In this document: positions 6,738 through 12,731 of the stretch, piece by piece
How the letters are laid out: every line of letters begins with the position of its first letter
How positions within the stretch are numbered: the stretch's first letter is position 1
Assembly (NCBI GenBank): GCA_024691065.1
Contig: JAILOA010000425.1
Location: 1 to 12,731, forward strand
DNA: 12,731 nt
Reading direction: 5' to 3'
Origin: Lachnospiraceae bacterium
Lineage (GTDB): Bacteria > Bacillota > Clostridia > Lachnospirales > Lachnospiraceae
Notes under the pieces: model-generated
Database searches by the model: none
Told to the model about the DNA's origin: nothing
Seen by the model: only the letters and a program-made list of their open reading frames with translations
Translations under genes and position numbers: made by a program

Positions 6738-8021
6738 ATGAAGAAAATAGCTGTAAAGATTTTTGCTGTGTGGGTTACGCTTGGAATTGTGATTTGCGGT
6801 GCGGACTATAGCAGTGAAAATGTTCGATATCTGGGGACTCGGGAGGCGGATGCCAAAAAGCAGAGAGAGTTATCAAATATTCAGGATGATATTGATGTAG
6901 TGGCGGCCGACTGGGCAGAGATGGAAAAGGAAAAGAAAAAACTGAATAAAGATATCAAGGCGCTTGAGGAATCAAAGGCCGAGGTAATGGATTTTATCAA
7001 TGAAACCGACAAAATTCTGGACAAACTGCAGGGTAGAATTGATAAGGAAAGCGATAAAATAAGGCTTTTTCAGGATAAGCTTGCAAAGTTAAGAGAAGAG
7101 CAGGAAGAGGTTGAGATTGAGAGAAATCATAAATATGATACATGCAAAATGAGACTGCAATACATTTACGAAAACTCCGATGAATCTTATATAAGTATCT
7201 TGCTTTCGTCGAAGAATCTTTCGGATTTCCTGAACAATATGGAGTATGTCGAGAGGATTACGGCATATGATAAAGAACTTTTGCAGGAATATGACGATGC
7301 AGCCCATGTTTTGGAGGATAAAGAGGAAGAGGTAGATGATACTTACGCGGATCTGGTTTATTCGCGCGACCTCTTAAAGGAAGATCGTGACGATGTCAGG
7401 GAGATTATTGTAAAGAAAAAGAAGAAGCTTGCATCATATGAGGATGAAATAGATGATGTAAATGAAACGAAGGCAGAGGTTGAGCAGAAGATTGCCGACG
7501 CAGAGGCCGAAATGGAGGCACTTCTGGAGGAACAGCGTGAAACTGTTAAGGCTCAGATTGCCGAGGCAGGCGGTGATGAGAAATTTACAGGTGCACCTGT
7601 GGGTGCGGTTTCGGTTGCCGCAACAGGCTTTGCATGGCCGCTTCCGATAAAGTCGCGAATTGCTTCTCCGTTTGGGCCGAGAGTTGCACCGACTGCCGGT
7701 GCCAGTACATTTCATAAGGGTGTGGATTTGTCTGCGTCATCCGGAACCAAGATTCTTGCATCGAAGGCCGGAAAGGTAGTAATTTCGCAGTATTCTCCTT
7801 CGGCAGGAAACTATATCGGTATTTACCATGGGCATGGCATTTACACTTATTATATGCATTGTACAGTGCTTTACGCGCAGGTCGGTGATTATGTGGCGCA
7901 GGGTATGGTTATTGCAAAGGTGGGTTCTACCGGAATTTCCACCGGGCCTCATTTGCATTTTGCGATAAATGTAGACGGCGAATATGTAGATCCTATGTTA
8001 TATATTTCACAGCCGAAGTAA
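6738..8021 (+). CDS. Secreted coiled-coil M23 murein hydrolase, likely FtsEX effector
   Basis: A 427-residue exported protein with an N-terminal signal segment (MKKIAVKIFAVWVTLGIVIC). Residues ~38-275 are long heptad-rich coiled coils, interrupted near 135-175 by a less charged part (RLQYIYE, then LLSSKNLSDFLNNMEYV) typical of PcsB/EnvC/CwlO-type FtsEX partners. The C-terminal LytM/M23 domain (~297-424) has the full metallopeptidase set: HxxxD at H326/D330, H374 in YYMHC, and HLH at 405-407. Unlike EnvC, which has lost its zinc site and only activates amidases, this one should cut peptidoglycan cross-bridges or stems itself. The gene lies 23 bp after ftsX with AAAAAGGA 7 nt before ATG 6738, so it is co-transcribed. 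Bond specificity cannot be told from sequence. Confidence 0.9.
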   Translation: MKKIAVKIFAVWVTLGIVICGADYSSENVRYLGTREADAKKQRELSNIQDDIDVVAADWAEMEKEKKKLNKDIKALEESKAEVMDFINETDKILDKLQGRIDKESDKIRLFQDKLAKLREEQEEVEIERNHKYDTCKMRLQYIYENSDESYISILLSSKNLSDFLNNMEYVERITAYDKELLQEYDDAAHVLEDKEEEVDDTYADLVYSRDLLKEDRDDVREIIVKKKKKLASYEDEIDDVNETKAEVEQKIADAEAEMEALLEEQRETVKAQIAEAGGDEKFTGAPVGAVSVAATGFAWPLPIKSRIASPFGPRVAPTAGASTFHKGVDLSASSGTKILASKAGKVVISQYSPSAGNYIGIYHGHGIYTYYMHCTVLYAQVGDYVAQGMVIAKVGSTGISTGPHLHFAINVDGEYVDPMLYISQPK

Positions 8022-8025
8022 AGTG

Positions 8026-8160
8026 CAGTGCGGGAAATCCCTCAATAAAGGCTTTTACAGTGCAGGCGCGACACCCCCGGAGTGAAGGTTGTTTAAGTAC
8101 ATGTGCGACGCGCCCGGAATGAGGGGTGTTAAAGGACAGGCGCGACACCCCCGGAGTGAA
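8026..8160 (+). repeat. 37-bp GC-rich tandem array in the M23-S41 gap
   Basis: A 24-bp core (CAGGCGCGACACCCCCGGAG plus TGAA) starts at 8063 and, identical, at 8137; a diverged copy starts at 8100 and a very degenerate one at 8026, all exactly 37 bp apart. The 13-bp stretches between cores resemble each other (GGTTGTTTAAGTA, GGGTGTTAAAGGA), so this is a tandem repeat. It is far richer in G+C than its surroundings. GGCGCG in copies 1 and 3 can pair with CGCGCC (8109-8114) in copy 2, and ACACCCC with GGGGTGT (8123-8129), allowing alternative hairpins. The rest of the gap (8161-8225) is AT-rich and holds a 7-bp inverted repeat (ACATTTA/TAAATGT, 8162-8176) and the S41 ribosome binding site. Confidence 0.85.
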
Positions 8161-8225
8161 TACATTTAATAAATGTTTATGCTAAGAGTTACTTACATAA
8201 GCAACAGACTTGGAGATTTTAGAAT

Positions 8226-9455
8226 ATGGAGAGTTGGAAATCCTTTTTAAAAGGGGTTATTACCACATTAACGGTAATTGTTGTTATTTTGGATATATTG
8301 ATATTTATGGGTAAAATTAATCTCAACAATATAATTGTCAAATCCGATGAACACGTATATTCAAGTGAAGTTGAAGAGAAGGTTTCCGTTGTATGTGATA
8401 TTATTGAGAAGTATTATCTGAAAAGTGATGATATTGATAAAAAGACATTTACCGATTCAATTTGCGCAGGAATTTTGAGAGGAATCGGCGATGATTACGC
8501 GGCTTATTTTAATCAGACTCAGGCGATAGAAAAGCAGGAGGAGATAAATGGCTCTTATTCCGGAATCGGAGTGATTGTTTCACAGGCGGCGTCTTCCGGT
8601 GCATTTTACGTGACAGGAATTTACGAGTCTTCGCCTGCGTCCGAGGCGGGAATTAAGCTGGGCGATCAGATAATAAAAATAAATGAAGAGCCTACGAGCA
8701 AAATGACTATGGATGATTTGGTTTCAAAGGTCAAGGGCGAAACCGGGACATCTGTGGATTTAACAGTCAAGAGAAAGAAAAAGAAGCATACATTTACGGT
8801 TTACAGGAGACAAATCGAATCGACAACCGTTGTTAGTAAAATGCTTAAAGATGATGTAGGATATATATATATTTCGGGATTTGATATGGTTACGATAAAT
8901 CAGTTCAATACGGCGGTGGACGAGCTTGAGAAAGCAGGCATGAAATCGCTTATTATCGACCTCAGGGAGAACGGTGGCGGCCTTTTAAATGTAGTGCTTT
9001 CCGTTATTGACCGGCTTCTGCCTAAAGACGAAATGGTATGTTACACAAAGGATAAGAAGGGAACAGAGGTTACTTACAGAACCGAGGATAACGAGAAGGT
9101 TTCTGTTCCTATTACAATTCTTGTGAATGGGCATACAGCCAGCGCTTCGGAGGTGTTGACCGGGTGTCTCAGGGATAATGGATATGCGACTGTAATCGGT
9201 TCACAGACATTTGGAAAGGGAATTGTGCAGGATACCTATGATTTGTCGGATGGAACCAAGGTTAAGTTTACTGTTTCCGAGTATTATACGCCTGCGGATG
9301 TTTGCATTCACGGGGTAGGAATTACGCCGGATATAAAGATTGAAGATGATACCGGGCTTTCTATTAATGAACTGGTAATAGGAGAGAATTCGCTTCTGGA
9401 GGAGAATGAGGCGGTCGCGACGGCGCTTGAAAACATCCGGAAGGAAAATGAGTAG
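8226..9455 (+). CDS. Membrane-anchored S41 carboxy-terminal processing protease (CtpB-like)
   Basis: A 409-residue serine protease with an uncleaved-looking N-terminal membrane anchor (residues ~9-30), so the body lies outside the membrane. A helical dimerisation-like region (45-107) precedes a PDZ domain (~108-192, with SGIGVIV and GIKLGDQIIKINEE) and the S41 core. The catalytic Ser-Lys-Gln set is intact: S306 in NGHTASASEV, K331 and Q335 in FGKGIVQ. The family trims exposed C-termini of envelope proteins; B. subtilis ctpB also lies beside ftsEX and acts in sporulation signalling. GGAG at 8212-8215 supports ATG 8226. The last 14 or so codons and stop are duplicated just downstream (9484-9527), in the same reading frame. 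Confidence 0.92.
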   Translation: MESWKSFLKGVITTLTVIVVILDILIFMGKINLNNIIVKSDEHVYSSEVEEKVSVVCDIIEKYYLKSDDIDKKTFTDSICAGILRGIGDDYAAYFNQTQAIEKQEEINGSYSGIGVIVSQAASSGAFYVTGIYESSPASEAGIKLGDQIIKINEEPTSKMTMDDLVSKVKGETGTSVDLTVKRKKKKHTFTVYRRQIESTTVVSKMLKDDVGYIYISGFDMVTINQFNTAVDELEKAGMKSLIIDLRENGGGLLNVVLSVIDRLLPKDEMVCYTKDKKGTEVTYRTEDNEKVSVPITILVNGHTASASEVLTGCLRDNGYATVIGSQTFGKGIVQDTYDLSDGTKVKFTVSEYYTPADVCIHGVGITPDIKIEDDTGLSINELVIGENSLLEENEAVATALENIRKENE

Positions 9456-9527
9456 AGCAAAAGGTCGCAAGAAGCCGATACATCGGTCGCGACGGCGCTT
9501 GAAAATATCCGGAAGGAAAGTAAGTAG
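9412..9527 (+). repeat. Duplicated 3' end of the S41 protease gene
   Basis: A 44-bp segment (9412-9455) containing the final codons and TAG stop recurs at 9484-9527 with three differences; the offset is 72 bp. Both copies contain GTCGCGACGGCGCTTGAAAA and end in TAG. Because 72 is a multiple of three, suppressing the first stop would add a second VATALENIRKE segment. Confidence 0.95.
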
Positions 9528-9542
9528 AAAAAGAGGGATAAT

Positions 9543-10262
9543 ATGCCATTTAAAAAATATAAAAAATCAGATGATTATTCATATTGCCTCGGTCTTACGC
9601 TGACCTTCGAACTTATGCTTCGAAAGAAAGAAAAGGCAGTAAGGATTTATGTACATTCATCAATTAACAAGAACGATGCATTTAATAAACTATTGGCTTT
9701 ATGCGAGGAAAATGGAACCGAAGTGATTTACAGTGACAAGCCGTTCCGAATCCTATCCGATAAGGAAAATGTATTCGTCATCGGTGTGTTTCAGAAGTTT
9801 GATGAAGCAATTAAAATTGAAAAGGATGCAAACCATCTTGTTTTGGTGAATCCGTCAAATGCCGGAAATATAGGTACCATACTGAGAACGGCGCTTGGTT
9901 TTGGATATAAAAATATAGCGATTATAAGGCCGGGTGTGGATATATATGATCCAAAAGCCGTAAGAGCTTCGATGGGCGCTATATTTTCCTTGAATATCGA
10001 ATACTTCGATAGTTTCAGCGATTATCAGGCGTTTGTCGGAGAGCGGGAAATGTATCCGTTTATGCTTCAGGCGAAGATTCAGATGAAGGAGTGCAAGCCT
10101 GAGGGCAGATTTTCTCTTATATTCGGTAATGAGGCGACGGGACTGCCTGAGGAGTTTATAAATATCGGAGTTCCGGTAATCATACCGATTACGGGCGACA
10201 TCGACAGCCTGAACCTCCCGATTGCCGCGGGAATAGCTATGTATCATTGTTGTGATTTGTGA
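9543..10262 (+). CDS. SpoU/TrmH-family RNA 2'-O-methyltransferase
   Basis: A 239-residue SPOUT-fold enzyme that transfers a methyl group from S-adenosylmethionine to a ribose 2'-hydroxyl of rRNA or tRNA. Residues ~1-95 form a short N-terminal substrate-recognition part. The knotted catalytic domain shows motif 1 LVNPSNAGNIGTILRTALGFG-like at 101-121 (catalytic Arg likely R115), motif 2 LIFGNEATGLPEEF (192-205), and motif 3 DSLNLPIAAGIAMY (221-234). AGAGGGA (9532-9538) lies directly before ATG 9543. The RNA target cannot be assigned. It follows the S41 gene closely and could be in the same transcript. Its last codons are repeated downstream at 10325. Confidence 0.92.
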   Translation: MPFKKYKKSDDYSYCLGLTLTFELMLRKKEKAVRIYVHSSINKNDAFNKLLALCEENGTEVIYSDKPFRILSDKENVFVIGVFQKFDEAIKIEKDANHLVLVNPSNAGNIGTILRTALGFGYKNIAIIRPGVDIYDPKAVRASMGAIFSLNIEYFDSFSDYQAFVGEREMYPFMLQAKIQMKECKPEGRFSLIFGNEATGLPEEFINIGVPVIIPITGDIDSLNLPIAAGIAMYHCCDL

Positions 10263-10363
10263 TAATCGAAACATCATAAAATCCGGATTGTGAGGATTTG
10301 TAAGGGATAGCGATGCATCTTTGATGTGATTTGTGATAAATGAAATTTCAAAAAATCCGGATT
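10251..10363 (+). repeat. Duplicated 3' end of the TrmH-family gene, in the gap before the MATE gene
   Basis: A 39-bp segment (10251-10289) holding the last codons and TGA recurs at 10325-10363 with five differences; the offset is 74 bp. Both copies start TGTGATTTGTGATAA and end in the perfect palindrome AATCCGGATT (10280-10289 and 10354-10363). The rest of the gap to 10517 is AT-rich with -10-like words (TATAGT at 10457, TAAAAT at 10462) but no good -35, so no promoter is called. Confidence 0.93.
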
Positions 10364-10517
10364 ATAACCGGTTCCGGAGAATACTGGTGTACCAATAAAA
10401 ACGAAAATTTTTAACGATAAAAAAGTCTTATATTCTATGTAAATATTACGGATAGATATAGTAAAATTATTTATTGTAGAGAGAAGATGAAGGAAAAAAA
10501 CAGGAAGAGATTTAAAA

Positions 10518-12113
10518 ATGGGAAAAGCAACGAAAAAAAACACTAAAAGTAACACAAAAAAATCAACTAAACAAACTACTAAAAACAGCGCTAAAAAGCA
10601 ACCTGTAGATAATGCAAATAAACCGGTAGCAAGCGCTAAAAACCAAACAGGCACAAGCACAAATAAACCGAAAACAAATGACCAAAAACCTACTGAAAAC
10701 AAGATGGGCGTCTTGCCGGAAAATAAGCTATTGATATCGATGGCGGTGCCTCTCATGATTTCAAATCTTGTGCAGGCCTTGTACAATGTTGTGGATAGTA
10801 TATTTGTATCGAGAATAACAACCAACGAGATAGTTTACGATGCCGGCGGAAATCTGATTTCTGCGGGAACCGATGCGATAAGTGCGCTCGGGCTTGCATT
10901 TCCGATTCAGATTATAATTATAGCTCTTGGAATCGGTACCAGTGTCGGAGTAAGTTCGCTTCTTTCAAGAGCTTTGGGAGAAAAAAAGCAGAAACTTGCT
11001 AACAATGTAGCGATGCACGGTATATTTTTGATGATCTTAAGCTATCTCGTTTCACTTGCGATAGGTATATTCTTTGCACATGAAGTTATCGCAGGCCAGG
11101 GAGCGGTCGGCAGAAAGCTTGAATACGGTACAACCTACCTTAGAATTGTTTGCTGTTGCTCTATTGCAGTATATATGGAAATAATGATGGAGAGGCTGTT
11201 ACAGTCAACCGGTCGAACTTCATTATCTATGATTCCTCAGATTACAGGTGCAGTTATAAATCTTATCATGGACCCTATACTTATCTTTGGTTTACTGGGT
11301 CTTCCGAAAATGGGCGTTGCCGGTGCGGCGCTTGCAACGGTATTTGGACAAATCATAGCATCCATATTGGGATTATATTTAAATGTAAAGAAAAACAAGG
11401 ATTTAACCTTATCTATCAGGGAATTTAAGTTAAGTGCAAAGGTGCTGAAAAGAATATATGCGGTCGGTGCACCGGCAATTCTTATGCAGGCAGTGGGTTC
11501 GGTAATGAACTTCGGAATGAATGCGATACTCCTTGGATTACACGCCGGAGCGGTCGCTGTATTTACCGTATATTATAAGCTTCAGAGCTTCTTCTTCATG
11601 CCTCTCTTCGGACTTAGCAGCGCGCTCGTGCCGATTGTTGCTTACAATTACGGCGCCGGCAAGAGAGAGCGAATCGTAAAAACCTATAAATTAAGTATGA
11701 TATACAGCTTTTGTATGATATTCATTGGATTTTTAATGTTTGAGCTGATACCTGATAAGCTTCTTATGATTTTTAATACCGGAGATTCAACGCTTATTTC
11801 GCTTGGTGTTCCGGCGCTTAAAATCATAGGTGTGCATTACCTCTTTGCATGGTATTGTATCATAACAGGCGGTTTATTCCAGGCTCTCGGAAATGGTGTT
11901 TACAGCCTGATAAATTCGCTTATGAGACAGCTTGTAGTGCTCCTTCCGGCAGCATTTATATTAGGTAAATTCGGCGGACTTCCTTTGGTTTGGTGGTCAT
12001 TCCCGATTGCAGAGGTGTCATCGCTCACCGTAACATTGATATTCTTCTTTAAGATAAAGCGTGAAATCATCGACAGAATCCCGTCCGAAAAGGACAGTGC
12101 AGTAAGTGCATAA
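10518..12113 (+). CDS. MATE-family multidrug/metabolite efflux transporter with basic N-terminal tail
   Basis: A 531-residue polytopic inner-membrane antiporter of the MATE family, normally exporting cationic drugs or metabolites using a Na+ or H+ gradient. Residues ~63-520 have the family's two-fold layout of about twelve membrane helices: the first half opens with PLMISNLVQALYNVVDSIFV, the second with GAPAILMQAVGSVMNFGMN. Residues 1-62 are an additional Lys/Thr/Asn/Gln-rich, strongly basic tail (MGKATKKNTKSNTKKSTKQT onward), probably cytoplasmic and disordered. The tail appears genuinely translated: AGGAAGAG (10502-10509) is well placed before ATG 10518, whereas the alternative ATG at 10704 has no ribosome binding site. 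Substrate cannot be predicted. Its 3' end is repeated twice downstream. Confidence 0.92.
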   Translation: MGKATKKNTKSNTKKSTKQTTKNSAKKQPVDNANKPVASAKNQTGTSTNKPKTNDQKPTENKMGVLPENKLLISMAVPLMISNLVQALYNVVDSIFVSRITTNEIVYDAGGNLISAGTDAISALGLAFPIQIIIIALGIGTSVGVSSLLSRALGEKKQKLANNVAMHGIFLMILSYLVSLAIGIFFAHEVIAGQGAVGRKLEYGTTYLRIVCCCSIAVYMEIMMERLLQSTGRTSLSMIPQITGAVINLIMDPILIFGLLGLPKMGVAGAALATVFGQIIASILGLYLNVKKNKDLTLSIREFKLSAKVLKRIYAVGAPAILMQAVGSVMNFGMNAILLGLHAGAVAVFTVYYKLQSFFFMPLFGLSSALVPIVAYNYGAGKRERIVKTYKLSMIYSFCMIFIGFLMFELIPDKLLMIFNTGDSTLISLGVPALKIIGVHYLFAWYCIITGGLFQALGNGVYSLINSLMRQLVVLLPAAFILGKFGGLPLVWWSFPIAEVSSLTVTLIFFFKIKREIIDRIPSEKDSAVSA

Positions 12114-12270
12114 ATGATTTTATAGTCCGGACAGAGAATCATCGACAGAATACCGTCCGGGAGCAACAAGGAAGAGAATTTTTTAAGATAATATTATTTC
12201 CGGAAAGCGTGAAATCATCGATAGAATACCGTCCGAAAAGGACAGTGCAACAGTGCAGTAAGAACATAAA
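12056..12270 (+). repeat. 3' end of the MATE gene present in three copies
   Basis: Copy 1 (12056-12114) is the end of the gene with its TAA. Copy 2 is a core only (about 12134-12160, ATCATCGACAGAATACCGTC), offset 72 bp. Copy 3 (12204-12270) is near full length, starting 148 bp after copy 1, with an 8-bp insertion (ACAGTGCA doubled). In the corresponding frame copy 3 reads KREIIDRIPSEKDSATVQ and then stops; the two substitutions in the shared codons are silent. Copies 1 and 3 carry the small hairpin GTCC-GAAAA-GGAC. Confidence 0.93.
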
Positions 12271-12290
12271 GTTTAGAGATTTTTCTAAAC
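12271..12290. repeat. Perfect 7-bp inverted repeat between the MATE and GH3 genes
   Basis: GTTTAGA (12271-12277) and TCTAAAC (12284-12290) flank a 6-nt centre. No T tract follows on the + strand, so it is a poor terminator; it lies about 40 bp before the GH3 start and could be an operator or a weak terminator. Confidence 0.45.
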
Positions 12291-12331
12291 ATTAAAATAA
12301 AATAATCAACATACATTGAAATGGAGGTGCC

Positions 12332-12731
12332 ATGGAAAATATAATTTTTGACTCTTCGAAGAGCTTCGAGGAAAGAATCAACTTTATACTTAATGAATTG
12401 ACACTGGAAGAAAAGATAACATGTATGACAACCGGGATACCGGCATTTGAAAGACTTGGAATCAAAATGGGGCACTTAGGCGGCGAGGCTGCGCATGGCG
12501 TGCAGGCTAGACATGATCAGAGTTTCGATAAGGGCGAGCCGGAATATACAACAATTTTCCCAAGCCCGATCGGAATGAGCGCCACGTGGAATCCGGAGCT
12601 TATTAAAAAGGCCGGAAATGTAGTCGGAACCGAGGGAAGAGCGCTTTACAACAAGCATGGATACGGTTCGCTTTGTATGTGGGCGCCGACTGTTGATATG
12701 GAGAGAGACCCAAGATGGGGCAGAAATGAAG
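12332..12731 (+). CDS. Glycoside hydrolase family 3, N-terminal part (cut by window end)
   Basis: An open frame runs from ATG 12332 to the window edge: 133 complete codons with no stop. GGAGGTG (12323-12329) directly precedes the start. The protein begins MENIIFDSSKSFEERI with no signal peptide, so it should act inside the cell on imported oligosaccharides. Family 3 features appear in order: LTLEEKI, GGEAAHGV, TIFPSPIGMSATWNPEL, EGRALYN, and WAPTVDMERDPRWGRNE, the last two matching the start of the (beta/alpha)8 barrel. Members are beta-glucosidases, beta-xylosidases or related enzymes. The catalytic Asp and the acid/base Glu lie beyond the edge, so the substrate cannot be given. It looks like a separate unit from the FtsEX cluster. 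Confidence 0.9.
   Translation, partial: MENIIFDSSKSFEERINFILNELTLEEKITCMTTGIPAFERLGIKMGHLGGEAAHGVQARHDQSFDKGEPEYTTIFPSPIGMSATWNPELIKKAGNVVGTEGRALYNKHGYGSLCMWAPTVDMERDPRWGRNE

Noticed and set aside
6738..6800. Lipoprotein signal in the M23 hydrolase (IVIC)
   Set aside because: The residue before Cys is Ile, where Gly, Ala or Ser is expected; an ordinary signal segment is more likely.
8026..8160. CRISPR array (24-bp repeats with 13-bp spacers)
   Set aside because: Spacers are too short and resemble one another, the middle repeat is diverged, and no cas gene is present; it is a 37-bp tandem repeat.
10274..10825. Hydrophobic 183-residue open frame on the - strand opposite the MATE tail
   Set aside because: Lys/Asn/Thr codons read backwards give Phe/Leu/Val; the frame spans the duplicated gap and lacks a ribosome binding site.
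9436..12205. CCGGA word shared by several of the 3'-end repeats as a recombination core
   Set aside because: CCGGA is common in coding parts of the window (Pro-Glu and Ser-Gly codons, including the EEAPEPT repeats), so its presence in the repeats is not informative.

Overview
The window reads as chromosome of an AT-rich, Gram-positive anaerobe of the Firmicutes, most likely a Lachnospiraceae member (Butyrivibrio/Roseburia-like). That placement is an inference from the low-GC codon use, the AGGAGG-type ribosome binding sites, the FtsEX/M23/S41 gene order and the GH3 glycosidase. Every supported gene lies on the + strand. No tRNA, rRNA, IS element or CRISPR array was seen.

Layout. 1-60: intrinsic terminator of an upstream gene that lies outside the window. 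102-336: a small gene of unknown function that looks broken by one extra G. 549-1637: a CdaR/PucR-type transcriptional regulator with a candidate promoter, followed by a strong hairpin. 1728-4541: a 937-residue, extremely acidic, repeat-filled and probably disordered protein of unknown function. 4667-6714: ftsE and ftsX, overlapping by one base; this FtsE carries an unusual ~156-residue repetitive N-terminal extension. 6738-8021: a secreted coiled-coil M23 murein hydrolase. 8226-9455: a membrane-anchored S41/CtpB-like protease. 9543-10262: a SpoU/TrmH RNA methyltransferase. 10518-12113: a MATE transporter with an extra basic N-terminal tail. 12332-end: the start of a GH3 glycoside hydrolase.

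How the genes fit together. FtsE (ATPase) and FtsX (membrane subunit) normally control a periplasmic or extracellular cell-wall hydrolase through its coiled coil. The M23 protein directly downstream has exactly that architecture with a complete catalytic site, so ftsE-ftsX-M23 is best read as one cell-wall-cleavage module, with the CtpB-like protease as a possible processing partner. The acidic protein in front of ftsE and the extension on FtsE share a 15-residue (45-bp) repeat period and some sequence, which suggests an undescribed disordered accessory layer on this FtsEX system.

The second unusual theme is at the DNA level. In most of the larger gaps between 4.5 and 12.3 kb, the last codons plus stop of the upstream gene are repeated once or more downstream, often about 72-76 bp away. 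This is clear after the S41, TrmH and MATE genes, good after the acidic gene, and weak after the M23 gene, where a separate 37-bp GC-rich tandem array sits.
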